In this document: positions 1-10,250 of the stretch, piece by piece
Position numbering within the stretch: position 1 is the first letter of the stretch
Layout of the letters: every line of letters starts with the position of its first letter
NCBI GenBank assembly: GCA_964036045.1
Contig: OZ038392.1
Span: 26,106,663-26,170,662, forward strand
DNA from: Eutreptiella sp. 'Long Island Sound 2002'
Taxonomy: Eukaryota; Euglenozoa; Euglenophyceae; Eutreptiales; Eutreptiaceae
DNA: 64,000 bases
Direction: 5' to 3'
Made by a program: the position numbers and the translations under genes
Notes under the pieces: model-generated
The model's database searches: none
What the model saw: the letters and a program-made list of their open reading frames with translations, nothing else
Told to the model about the DNA's origin: nothing

Positions 1-1
1 C

Positions 2-3000
2 CACCCCCTCTCCGTCGGGCACCGTGCCCGAGATGGCCACCGCCCACGTGCGGGTAAGGTCGGCGGCGAGAGCGACGCTGGTGGCGTGTTTGCAGGGTCC
101 GCCCCCGGACGCGTCAGAGGAGGTGTGTCCCGAGGCCTCCGGGATCCAGTAGTATCCGGTGGGGCTGAGCCACCCCGCGTTGAGGTCGGTGGAGTGCCAC
201 CGGACGTCGGGGTGGCTGTGGGTCAGTTGGTCCACACTCAGCGCCCTGGTGTCGCCTGGGCTGATCGCCGGGTGGTCGTGCAGCCGGATCTCCGCTCCGG
301 CGACCGTGCTTGCCCAGGACCGTAGCGCCGTCACATGTTCCTTGAGCCACGCCGGGCCCCCGCGCTGGTGTACCACCAAGTGTCCTGTGTCCTCCGGACG
401 GTCCTCCAGCGCGTGCACCGCCATGTGTGGGTCGTGCGGCACCCCCGTAGCCACCAGTAGGGCGGTGCCACGGGGGAGCCCACGGGGTTCGGGCTGGCCT
501 GCCCCCACTTGCACTATCACCCACTCGGCCCGGAGCTGCGCTTGTCCCGCCGCTTGGGTGCATTGGTCGTCTGTGGTCACCAGCCACAACGGCGTCGGCG
601 CGTGGGGCCGGGGGCCTAAGGGCTCTGGCCACGCCACGTCCGCGTTGGGCTCTTGGTGCTCACTTTCTGCGAGTACGTCGCGGAGGATGTACATGAGGGC
701 CGCTGGCGGGTGGTACGCCGCCCCCCGCGTGGGGGGGGACAGGCCGTCCCGGCGGCGGTAGCCCCCGACGTGGAGGTGCAGGCCGTCCAGGGTCACCCGT
801 GGGCCGGTGTGGGCGTCCTGTTTAGCCCTCGTGGGGTGGACGAGTCTCAGGCGGGGGTCCCGTGTGCCGGTGGTGTGGAAGAGGTGGGCCAGGGCATCGC
901 GCCACCCGGGGTGGTTGGTGGGCCCTTGCTCATGGCGGCAATAATGGAGGTGTTCATCGGCGCATTGGTTGAGGCACTCCCGCACCGCCGTCGGCCACGG
1001 ATCGTCGTTGTCGGGGAAGGGGTGGCGTGGCCCGTGGTGCCCATGCCACGGCGTTGCGTGTGGCACATTCAGGCGGCACGTGTCGCGGTGTCGCAGCTTG
1101 GCGGTGCGCAGCGTGACGATTTTGCCCGGCGGGGACTGTAGTTGGACATGAGCCGCCCTGGGGCACGCGATGGGGTTGTACATCCCCACTCCCAGGGCGG
1201 CCAGGGCCCGGGGTATGGGGTCGACCCAGTCGCCTCCCGCCAGAGTTGCGAACTCCGGGACGGGGTAGTGCACCTCGGGGCATATTCCGTGCGCGCCGGC
1301 TATCTCCCAGAACATCTTGGTGACCTCCGCGCGCACGGAGGTTGCGCGGTGGTGAACGAGTGTACCCACGAGGGCCACCGCTGCCTGCTTGCACAGCGTG
1401 GGCACCCGTGTGAGCCCCAGGGTCCGGTCATCCTGCAGGCTGTCCCGCGAGGCGTCGAAGGCGTATCGTGCCCTGTCCTTCGCGACCTGGACCGTGATGT
1501 GGTCCAGGTGGCGTGCAGTGTCGGAGTCGTCGGCGATGAAAGGGGCGACGTACTGCGTCACCCCTCCGAGGATCGCCAGGATGACGTCCTGCACCACTTT
1601 CGGTGGCGCGAGGGTGTTAAGGCACCAGTGGTGCACTGCCGCCAGGCGTAGCCGGTGCTTGCGCTGCAGGGAGAACTCCCCGTCCGGCTGCAGCTGGAGT
1701 CCCAGGTAGGGGACGGAGTCCGCCGCTGGTACCCAGTACCACGGGTTTTCCAGGTGGGGGCAGAGGCGCAGCTGCAGGCCCGGGACCCCCTCCGTGGTGG
1801 CCATGGCGCACTTGCGGGGGTTGAGCTCCATGCCCATCATCCCCAGGTACGCGGCCACCGCCTCCACGCCCTCGACGAAGTGCTGCAGCGTGTGGGCCAC
1901 CACCAGCAGGTCGTCGATATAGGCCTGGATGAGGCCGTGCTCGGCCCCTCCCGGCGGGCGCAGGCGGTGCCCCTGTGCCCTGAGCAGGGGCTCCAGGAGG
2001 AGCGCGTACAGCAGGGGGCTCTCGGGGTCGCCCTGCCGGACGCCGCGCAGCATGTAGACGGGCTGCGTTAGCCCGTGTGCTGTGACGATGCGCAGCCTGG
2101 CGCACGTGTGGAGGAAGAGCAGGAGGTCAATGACGTCCGGCGGCACGGAGAGGTGGCGCAGGATGAGGTGGAGGGCGCCGTGTGGGGCGGTGTCGAAGGC
2201 CTTGCGGGCGTCGAAGGAGAAGACGTAGTTGGGCCTTCCCCGCTGGAGCTGCTGCTGCGCCATGAACAGCGGGGGGCCTGTGTTGGAGCCAGGGAGGGCC
2301 CCCTGCTGCCAGTCGCTGACCACCCCGTGCCGTGTGAGCACCTCCGTGATGCGCTGGGTGAGGGGGCCCGTGAGCAGCTTCATGTCCAGCTGGCCCAGGG
2401 CTATGGGCCTGTAGTCGTCCAGTCTGGCAGAGCCCGGTACCTTGGGGCTGAGCCAGATGTGCGCGTCCCTCCAGTGCATCGGTGGCGGGGCGCCGCGGAG
2501 GATGGCCCGGTAGGAGTGGACCAGGAGCCACTGGACGGGTGCCGGGAGGGCCTTGATGAAGCGGGCCTCCACGTGGTTAGGACCCGGGGCCTTGCCATTG
2601 GCCTTGTCCAGGGCGGACTTCAGGTCCTGCATGGAGTACTGCTGGACCTGTGTCCAGGCTCCCTCAGGGACCCGGGGGACGTGGCGGCCGAGGACCGCCT
2701 GGAAACCCGGGAGGTCCACCGGGCGTTTGTCATACAGTTCTCGCCAGAAGGCGCGAACTGCGAACATCACGTCGTGGGCCTCCGTGAGGAGACTTTGGGT
2801 GTTGGGAACCCGCACGTTCCAGAGGCCTGACGGGCCTGGGGCCTCTATCTCTATGGCTCCCCGCACGGCTTTCCATCGCTGGGCGATGTCGGGGGCGTGG
2901 CGGCGCCAGAAGTCCTTGATGGCGCGCTTGCGGTCTGCCGCCAGGAGGGCGCGGAGCTGGCGAATGTCCTCCTCGAGGGCGGCTGCTTGCCTCTCCAGCT

Positions 3001-3018
3001 CCGGGCGACACACTCTGC
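2..3018 (-). CDS. LINE ORF2 reverse transcriptase, with start of RNase H, truncated by window edge
   Basis: A minus-strand frame open from about 3018 to the first base of the window, so no stop is seen. An N-terminal charged helix (2990-2880) leads to NGKAPGPNHVEARFI (near 2600), DDYRPIALGQLDMKLL (near 2420), SFDARKAFDTAPHGAL (catalytic Asp, near 2215), GVRQGDPESPLLYALL (2045-2005) and AYIDDLLVVAHT (1924-1890, the two catalytic Asp). These are RT blocks of a LINE polymerase. Thumb and a long tail follow. Close to the edge, TSSDASGGGP (near 125-95) and TWAVAIS (45-25) look like the first strand of an RNase H domain, the rest being cut off. The domain order is usual for RNase H-bearing LINEs. 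Confidence 0.85.
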
Positions 3019-4298
3019 AGTTCCTCCGTGAGCCGGAGCGCCGCCTCGGACCGGATGCCATGCCTGGCCGCGTCCGCCTGGTACGCTGCCGGGGCGCGCG
3101 CTGCCAGGGTGTCATAGCGGAGGACCGCTGCCTGGAGCTGCTTTCCGCTCTCCGGGAGGTCCCCCTCCGCCGGGTCCGTTCCCGCCGGAGACGGCTGCCG
3201 GCGTCCCACCACGCGCGCCAGGGCGTCATGCGTCGCGTGGAGGTGTTCGAACACCTTGTCCACCGCAGCCGCGGGCATGGACCCGTAGTCGTGCTGCTCT
3301 GCGGGACCCAGCCAGGGCGCAAGGGAGGGTTCATCCTGCGCGGCGGTGACCGCCGCCCACAGGCAGTGTTGGACGGGCGCGGCCTCGGCGTCGTACGGGA
3401 GGAGGCGGCCTTCCGTGTGGCTGTAGGGGGTGGGCATCGCCGCGCGTCCCGCTGCGCTGAGGAGGCCCGGCAGGGCCAGGCGGACCGGGAGGCGGTCCGA
3501 GCCGACCACCTGGGGGTGTGCCATGCCGCGAGCCCAGACGCTCTCCCGCAGGGACCACGGCAGGAGGGGCTCGTTGACCAGGAAAGTGTCCACCCTGTGC
3601 TGGGACGGGTGGAGCGTGGGGCTCATGTCCTCCTCGCCGCCTGCCGCGGCTCTTCGGAAGCCGCAGGCTTCCCAGCCCGCTCGGAAATGCTCCGTGGCCG
3701 GGTTGGCGGGGACATCCATGTAGATGTTGGTGTCACTGGCGATGACCACCGGGTGCCTCCCGCCGAGGCTGCGTGCCGTGGCATACATTTGTATGTCGGC
3801 CCAGAACGCCGCCCGTCCCGCCCACGGGGAGCAACCTGCTTGCGGCCCGTGGACGTTGATGAGGGTGAGGCCTCCCCCGTCCGTGCGGATCTCCAGGGCC
3901 GCGGCTTTCCCGGGGACAATTTCCGTGAAGCTGAGCACCTCGTGCTCCGCCACGTACTTGCTGCTGACCGCGGTGAGGAGGCCCCCCCCTCTCGAGGTAG
4001 AGGTGGCCCCCGTCTCCGCCAGCCGGCTGCTGAAGTAGGCGGTGTACCCCTTGTCCCGGAGCGCCGCGGCCACGTGCATCTCCTGCGCCCTGGTGGCGAT
4101 CCCCGTTTCCTGGAGCATGATGGCAAAGCCCCCCTCCTGGGGCAGCATGCCGGTGATGAGGTGCTCCTTGTCGGTGCAGGCCGCCGGCCCCCGGCGCCGC
4201 CGGAGTGTGTCCCGGAGGGACCGGTCTGGCGGCACGAGGCCGTTGCGCAGGTTCCACGAGAGGAGCCACAGGGCGTCGCCCGTCGTGTCCTCCTGGAG
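3012..4298 (-). CDS. LINE ORF2 endonuclease (exonuclease-endonuclease-phosphatase fold)
   Basis: The domain starts just after the TGA at 4299 with the typical LLSWNLRNG strand. Successive motifs follow: LQETGI (metal-binding Glu, near 4115), GGGLLTAVSSK, LINVHGP (near 3862), ASDTNIYMD (catalytic Asp and Asn, near 3740), HRVDTF (near 3597) and GSDRLPV (near 3510). This order is that of AP-type LINE endonucleases, which nick the target DNA strand. The last motif is normally S-D-H; here His is Arg (CGC), one transition from CAC, which should abolish catalysis. A helical, charged linker follows, and the frame is lost near 3005-3020, where the reading moves to the RT frame. The track of this frame runs on to 2730, but that end is out of register. 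Confidence 0.8.
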
Positions 4299-4676
4299 TC
4301 AGCTATCCCGCGTCGGCATCGCCGCCGGGTTCGCTGGTGCCGCCAGGGCATCTGGGTGCGCCGCATCCGCTGAGCCCGTTCCCAGCGGGGCCCACAGGGG
4401 GGCCCGGGGGACCGGGGGAGTCAGGGGGGCCAGGGGGGCCAGCCCCGCGGGGATGGACATGGACCCTGGTGGGGCCGCACCGCCGGCCCCCGGGGCCGCT
4501 CCGGGTGCCTCCTCACCTCCATCTGCGTGGTCGGCTGCCTGGGGCGGGGGGCGCCGGGTGTACGGGGCGTGCCACGGGGACCTCCGTGCTCTCCCCTGCA
4601 GGATGTTGGCGGCCGCCTCCTTGTCGTCTGCCGGGGCCGCAGCGTGCACCGCGTGCCACGCCAGGTGTTCCAGCAT
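4299..4676 (-). CDS. LINE inter-domain segment (possible start of ORF2)
   Basis: A 125-codon reading from ATG 4674-4676 to TGA 4299-4301, in the same frame as the ORF1 tail upstream and the endonuclease downstream. The first 45 residues look globular. The rest is Pro, Ala and Gly rich, like a linker. It has no recognised domain. Because the frame is unchanged on both sides of the two TGA codons (4704 and 4299), this may be the beginning of ORF2, or a linker in one long ORF1-ORF2 polyprotein damaged by two nonsense changes. Confidence 0.45.
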   Translation of the reverse strand: MLEHLAWHAVHAAAPADDKEAAANILQGRARRSPWHAPYTRRPPPQAADHADGGEEAPGAAPGAGGAAPPGSMSIPAGLAPLAPLTPPVPRAPLWAPLGTGSADAAHPDALAAPANPAAMPTRDS

Positions 4677-4703
4677 TGCCCCGCTGGTGTAGTACTTGTC
4701 CGC

Positions 4704-5431
4704 TCACAGGGGGCATTTCGTCGGCTCTGTGGCCCCTCGCGCCGGGGGGAGCTGCACTGACTTCCGAATGGCGCCCTCCGCCGCTGGTTCGAAGGGCAGG
4801 TTGGCCAGCGGCACCGTGTGTGGTGCCAGCGTGCGGCCTGGGGCCGCCGCATCGAGGGCTCGCGTCGCGGGCGCGGGCCCGAGGCCTCGGGCGGCATCGC
4901 GCTGCGCGTCTGCTTGCAGCCACGTTTGCCAGTGCGTGGAGCCGATTTGGCGGTCGGGTTTGCTCCTCCACCGCAGGTCGTGGAAGGCCTGTAGCCAGTG
5001 GTACACCGTGGTCGGGACCGCCAGCTGGAGCTCCAGGTCGGCGGGGTGCGCCCCTGCCGGCCACACTCCCGGCCTCGCCGCCCGGGCGTTGTCCTTCAGC
5101 CTGACCTGGAGCAGGAGGGCGTGGTGTTCGCCCTCCCGCAGCGCCTTGATGATCATGCGTGTGCAGTCTGCCACGCGGATCACGGCTTCGGGCCCCGGCA
5201 GGCGTTCAGGTTCGCAGACGACGATGTGCGTGTCCGCCGGGCTGAACATGCAGACCACCCACTGTGGGTTCTGCTGCCCCCGTTGGGCCACCGCCAGGGT
5301 AGCTGCTGGGCGGGCGTGCGTGATGGGCCCCGCGTGGAGGTCCGGGACGTCCGTGGCCCTGATGGCGTCTCCCTGCCACACGGCCCGTAGATGCTCCTCC
5401 TGGTCGGGGCTCCACACCAGTGTTGGGGGGG
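4704..5431 (-). pseudogene. LINE ORF1 C-terminal part (after frameshift)
   Basis: After the seven-base C run (plus-strand G 5425-5431) the protein-like reading moves to a neighbouring frame and stays open to a TGA at 4704-4706. About 240 residues follow the shift. It contains a normal-looking globular stretch (for example VADCTRMIIKALREGEHHAL and VPTTVYHWLQAFHDLRWRS) with no recognised domain. The two frames overlap around the C run, as expected from a one- or two-base length change there. After the TGA the same frame remains open and protein-like, so the stop may be a mutation rather than the end of ORF1. Confidence 0.45.
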
Positions 5432-6696
5432 TTGACCCACCCCGGTTCCTGCCTCTTGTTGGGGGCGCTGACAGTGTGTAGCAGGACCGCCAGCGGCCAG
5501 GGGTCCGCCGACATATAGTAGGCCTGGGTGGGCCCCTGTCGCCAGTCGACGTGGGACAGGGGCGGGAAAGCCCCCTGCCTGGCGGTGCTGTGCCAGACCG
5601 TCCATCGGCCTCCGGCCAGGATGTGCGACCGGTACCCTCCGGCGTGGCCGTGTACGATGGCTTGGTAGCCTGCCGTCTGCAGTACCAGTGCCTCCCCCTG
5701 CCTAGGCCCGGGCGGGGGTGCGCCATCGCCCGCACCCCAGACGCGGGTGCGCCTGCGGAGTGTGGCATGCCACGGGTCTGGTGCATCGCGCTGGGGCCCT
5801 TGTATGCATCCCGCAATTTGCGCCGGGCCGTGGTGGAGGACGAAGCTCTCCTCGCCGTCTGCTAGCAAAGCCGCCGCGACGACGTATAGTTGCTCCGCCG
5901 TGAGGGGTGCCGTCGGCTCGTGCGTCGCGGCCGGCCGTCGGGGCCGCGTGTCGCGGCAGGGGACGTGGGGCAGCAGCTGCGCCGGCCACGCCGCCACTGG
6001 ACCCATGGTGACGGCCGCGACCGCGGACGCCAGCGCCGTGCGGTCCGTGGGTCTGTACTGCCGGAGTCCCGTGGTATCTCGGGTGAGGTGCCTGCAGGCT
6101 GCCATCCAGGCCACCGCTCCGCAGTTCGTGCAGTCCGGTTCGACACCGCTCGCATCGTCGCCTCCCCACTGCTGTACCGTGGTGGCGGTGTCGAGCGGGG
6201 GGCCCCGCTGTAGCGCCTCCGGGCCCTGCCCCGGCGGGAGGGCGGGCGGGATTGGCTGCGGGTAGTTTTGCGCGCCCCGGCGCTCCGGGTGCGTGTGGTA
6301 CGGGTTCTGCCGGCGGTGTTCCGGGGCTGCCCGTGGCTGGAAGAGGAGCTGGTGCAGGTACCAGTGGCCCTCCGCGGTGGACGGATTGCGGAGCGTTAGC
6401 CACTGTTCCACCACGCCTCCTGGGTGCGCGGCCTCGACGCGGCGCTGCAACCCCAGGCGGCCTAGGCGGTTGGACGTGCCCGCGGGTGGGATGTGTGCTT
6501 GCGGGTAGAGCACCCGCAGCGGCTCCAGCGCCAGGTCCAGCACTTCGTCGTTGAGCTGCTTCGTGAGGGCCGACGCCCTGTGTAGGGCGTGGAGGACCCC
6601 GGGTGTGGGGGCCGTGAGCTGTTCGAGCACCGGTCCCGGCGGGTACCGCGTACCCGGGTTCGTCAGCCAATCCCTGGTGTGGCTCAGTACGGCTTT
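5426..6696 (-). pseudogene. LINE ORF1 middle part, ubiquitin-specific-protease-like region
   Basis: This segment is in the same frame as the CCCH part, after the TAA. Coding positions 6140-6097 give TNCGAVAWMAACRHL, which lines up with the USP (peptidase C19) Cys box N-x-G-N-T-C-Y-x-N. Coding positions 5652-5590 give GHAGGYRSHILAGGRWTVWH, resembling the His box H-x-G-x-Y...G-x-W, followed by AYYMSADP where USPs have a Tyr-rich terminal strand. At the position of the nucleophile the residue is Ala (GCC), so it would be inactive if the alignment is right. The two boxes are about 150 residues apart. The assignment is by motif only. The frame leaves the coding path at the C7 run 5425-5431. Confidence 0.4.
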
Positions 6697-7995
6697 TTAC
6701 ACGTCCCTTGTAAAGGCGTGCTGGGGGGCCAATGAGGGGACCATCCGTAGGAGGCGGTGGCACGCCGGCGGCGATCGCATGGGCTGTGGGGCGGCCGCCG
6801 TGATCCACCTGCACGCCGTGCCGGGCACGATCGCCCCCCATTCCACGGTCCCCATGCCCTCGGCATGAATCAGCGCCTGGCCTTGGACCATGGGGAAATA
6901 GGGGCTCGAGCGTCCCTTCCCTTCCTTCCACCGTACCCAGGCGGCCCCCGCCTGCAGGCTGCGGAGCAGGGCCACGCCGGGGAGGGGCGGCTGCGGGAAA
7001 GCCCCCTTGACGGCGTGGGTGGCGTGGGCCAAAGTGCCCATTGGTAAGTACCACAACGGGAGGGTCCAGGGGCCGAGCAGTGGTTGCGCCACCCCTGCGT
7101 CCCATCGCCACTCGGAGTCTGGCGGGGCGGCCGGGACCGTGCCCGTCTGCAGGAATTGGCGCGCCTGCTTGTCGGGGTGCCGTTGGAGGGTTGCCGCGAG
7201 GCTGAGTCCCTCTGCCGCCGGTGCCACCGGGAGGCCGCCCCGGGGCCTGCGCCAGGGGTATTCCTGGTCGGCCGGCCAGGTGTGGAGGTCCCGGGCGATG
7301 TCCTCCGCGGTCCCTGTGGGGGCGTCCTCTGGTGCCAGGTGCCACATGACGGCGAGCACCGCCCATGTGGAAAAGGGCCACGCCCGCGGGGGGGTGTACA
7401 CCTGGATGGTCCACTGTGGGCACGCCCGCCGCACGCGGGACACGTGGAGCACCCCTCGGACCATGTCCGCCGCCAGGACCAGCACCATTCCCGAGGGATC
7501 CACAATGATCCCCTCTGCGGGTCCACCGTGGCGGCCCCGGGTGTGCAGGGCCACTGCCGCCTGTCCCGCGTGGGTGACGCGGTCGACGGCCTCCTGGATG
7601 TTCACGCTGCCGCGCGCGGTTTCATCCAGGATCCAGCCCTGCGTCACCCCGTAGCGTAGGGCGGCGCGTGCGGCCGCGGGTTTCACCTCGGGCAACGCTC
7701 CGTCGTCGGCATCGGGCTGGGGGTGCTGTTTGGGGCACCAGCCTTCGCCGGTGCAATGGCCCCTTTTCCACGCGGGGCAGATCGCGGGTACGCTGCCCGC
7801 CGGCGGCGCAGGTTCCGCGGGCGCGCCCCCCGTGGGGGGCTCCGGCAATGCCTCCAGGTCGGAGTCTGTGCCCGTGTCCCCTTGTGGGGGGTCTCCTTCG
7901 CCGTCTCTGAGTCCCAGCGCCCTGATGACCTCGTGTGCTTCGTCCAGCGTCGGAGATCGGGGGCGTGTCTTGCGTGGTGCCGCGGGTTCCGCCAT
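6697..7995 (-). CDS. LINE ORF1, N-terminal part with CCCH zinc finger
   Basis: The ATG at 7993-7995 gives 432 residues before a TAA at 6697-6699. The frame is also open upstream to 8100, but that part is repeat-derived leader. Residues 73-91 form a CCCH zinc finger (C-x7-C-x5-C-x3-H, CPAWKRGHCTGEGWCPKQH), a fold that usually binds single-stranded RNA and would suit an ORF1 nucleocapsid role. The preceding 70 residues are Pro, Ala and acid rich, probably disordered. The remainder is Trp and Pro rich and I do not recognise it. The same frame continues past the TAA without another stop to about 5430, so the TAA looks like a nonsense mutation inside a longer protein rather than a natural end. Confidence 0.7.
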   Translation of the reverse strand: MAEPAAPRKTRPRSPTLDEAHEVIRALGLRDGEGDPPQGDTGTDSDLEALPEPPTGGAPAEPAPPAGSVPAICPAWKRGHCTGEGWCPKQHPQPDADDGALPEVKPAAARAALRYGVTQGWILDETARGSVNIQEAVDRVTHAGQAAVALHTRGRHGGPAEGIIVDPSGMVLVLAADMVRGVLHVSRVRRACPQWTIQVYTPPRAWPFSTWAVLAVMWHLAPEDAPTGTAEDIARDLHTWPADQEYPWRRPRGGLPVAPAAEGLSLAATLQRHPDKQARQFLQTGTVPAAPPDSEWRWDAGVAQPLLGPWTLPLWYLPMGTLAHATHAVKGAFPQPPLPGVALLRSLQAGAAWVRWKEGKGRSSPYFPMVQGQALIHAEGMGTVEWGAIVPGTACRWITAAAPQPMRSPPACHRLLRMVPSLAPQHAFTRDV

Positions 7996-9404
7996 TGCTA
8001 TGTCGCTGTGTCTAAGAGCAGGGGGCGGGGTGCGGATGTCCCGTGGCTGGTGCGTTGGTGCGTTGGTGCGTTGCTCGGTGTGGGGGCGGTGGATGGGCAT
8101 CCCCGGGGGGGCGCCTTCCAGTGTTGCGAGGGGCGTCCGGTGTTAGGCGCTGTCCCTCTCCCGGTCGCCCGTCCTCCGGAGCGGGCAGCAGGGGTTCCGC
8201 GACCCGTGTGTCCCGGGTGCGGTCGATGCGGACGTGCGGACCCAGCACCGGCTCCACAGCGTGCGCCCTTGCGGGCCGGCGTTGCTCGCTGTGGGAATAG
8301 CGGAAGGGCGTCCCCGGGGGGAGTGCCTTCCACCGTTGTGGGGGGCGCCTGGTGTCAGGCGCTGTCCCTTTCCCGGCCGCTCGTCCTCCGGAGCGGGCAG
8401 CCAGGGTTCCGCGACTCGTGTGTCCCGGGTGCGGTCGATGCGGGCGTGGACCCAGCACCGGCCCCACAGCGTGTGCCCTTGCGGGCCGGCGTTGCTCGCT
8501 GTGGGGGTGGCGGGAGGGCGTCCCCGGGGGGGGTGCCTTCCACCGTTGTGAGGGGCGCCTGGTGTCAGGCGCTGTCCCTTCCCCGGCCGCTCGTCCTCCG
8601 GAGCGTGCAGCCAGGGTTCCGCGACCCGTGTGTCCCGGGTGCGGTCGATGCGTGCATGTGGACCCAGCACCGGCCCCACAGCGTGCGCCCTTGCGGGCCG
8701 GCGTTGCTCGCTGTGGGGGTGGCGGAAGGGCGTCCCCGGGGGGGGTGCCTTCCACCGTTGTGAGGGGCGTCTGGTGTCAGGCGCTGTCCCTCCCCGGGCC
8801 GCGCTCGTCCTTCGTAGCGTGCAGCCAGGGTTCCGCGACCCGAGTGTCCCGGGCACGGTCGATGCGGGCGTGTGGACCCAGCACCGGTCCCACAGCGTGC
8901 GCCCTTGCGGGCCGACGCTGCTCGCTGTGGGGGTGGCGGAATGGCGTCCCCGGGGGGGGTGCTTTCCACCGTTGTGAGGGGCGCCTGGTGTCGGGCGCTG
9001 TCCCTTCCCTGGCCGCTCGTCCTCCGGAGCGTGCAGCCAGGGTTCCGCGACCCGTGTGTCCCGGGTGCCGTCGATGTGGGCGTGTGGACCCAGTACCGGC
9101 CCCACGGCGTGCGCCCTTGCGGGCCGGCGTTGTTCGCTGTGGGGGTGGCGGAAGGGCGTCCCCGGGGGGGGCTGCCTTCCACCGTTGTGAGGGGCGCCTG
9201 GTGTCAGGCACTGTCCCTCCCTCGGCCGCTCGTCCTCCGGAGCGTGCAGCCAGGGTTCCGCGACCCGCGTGTCCCGGGCGCGGTCGATGCGGGCGTGTGG
9301 ACCCAGCACCGGCCCCACAGCGTGCGCCCTTGCGGGCCGACGCTGCTCGCTGTGGGGGTGGCGGAAGGGCGTCCCCGGGGGGGGTGCCTTCCACCGTTGT
9401 GAGG

Positions 9405-10250
9405 GGCGCCTGGTGTCAGGCGCTGTCCCTCCCCCGGCCACTCGTCCTCCCGAGCGTGCAGCCAGGGTTCCGCGACCCGCGTGTCCCGGGTGCGGTCGAT
9501 GCGGGCGTGTGGACCCAGCACCGGCCCCACAGCGTGCGCCCTTGCGGGCCGGCGTTGCTCGCTGTGGGGGTGGCGGAAGGGCGTCCCCGGGGGGGGTGCC
9601 TTCCACCGTTGTGAGGGGCGCCTGGTGTCAGGCGCTGTCCCTCCCCCGGCCGCTCGTCCTCCGGAGCGTGCAGCCAGGGTTCCGTGACCCGCGTGTCCCG
9701 GGCGCGGTCGATGCGGGCGTGTGGACCCAGCACCGGCCTCACAGCGTGCGCCCTTGCGGGCCGGCGTTGCTCGCTGTGGGGGTGGCGGAAGGGCGTCCCC
9801 GGGGGGGGTGCCTTCCACCGTTGTGAGGGGCGCCTGGTGTCAGGCGCTGTCCCTCCCCCGGCCACTCGTCCTCCCGAGCGTGCAGCCAGGGTTCCGCGAC
9901 CCGCGTGTCCCGGGTGCGGTCGATGCGGGCGTGTGGACCCAGCACCGGCCCCACAGCGTGCGCCCTTGCGGGCCGGCGTTGCTCGCTGTGGGGGTGGCGG
10001 AAGGGCGTCCCCGGGGGGGGTGCCTTCCACCGTTGTGAGGGGCGCCTGGTGTCAGGCGCTGTCCCTCCCCCGGCCGCTCGTCCTCCGGAGCGTGCAGCCA
10101 GGGTTCCGTGACCCGCTTGTCCCGGGCGCGGTCGATGCGGGCGTGTGGACCCAGCACCGGCCTCACAGCGTGCGCCCTTGCGGGCCGGCGTTGCTCGCTG
10201 TGGGGGTGGCGGAAGGGCGTCCCCGGGGGGGGTGCCTTCCACCGTTGTGG
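9405..10250. repeat. 424-bp higher-order period (two 212-bp units) inside array A
   Basis: Diagnostic variants recur every second unit: CCACTCGTCCTCCCGAGCG at about 9437 and 9861, and GTTCCGTGACCCGC at about 9680 and 10104. The spacing of 424 bp shows that a two-unit block was copied as a whole, the signature of unequal crossing-over or gene conversion. Confidence 0.75.

Larger units (their letters stand above)
1..8059 (-). mobile_element. Non-LTR (LINE-type) retrotransposon coding region, broken, 3' end outside window
   Basis: Read leftward on the minus strand, this region encodes a zinc-finger ORF1, an AP-type endonuclease and a reverse transcriptase, the standard content of an autonomous LINE that moves by target-primed reverse transcription. 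The reading is interrupted by TAA at 6697-6699, TGA at 4704-4706, TGA at 4299-4301, a frameshift in a C7 run (coding strand) at 5425-5431 and a frameshift near 3005-3020. The copy is therefore a recent but defective one, or carries assembly errors at the homopolymer. Tandem 212-bp units abut its 5' side. The 3' end and any poly(A) or 3' repeat lie beyond position 1. The clade is not assigned. Confidence 0.85.

Noticed and set aside
86-4373. Long plus-strand frames (for example 2075-2830, 2553-4373, 653-1141)
   Set aside because: They are antisense shadows of the LINE reverse transcriptase and endonuclease, whose catalytic motifs are on the minus strand.
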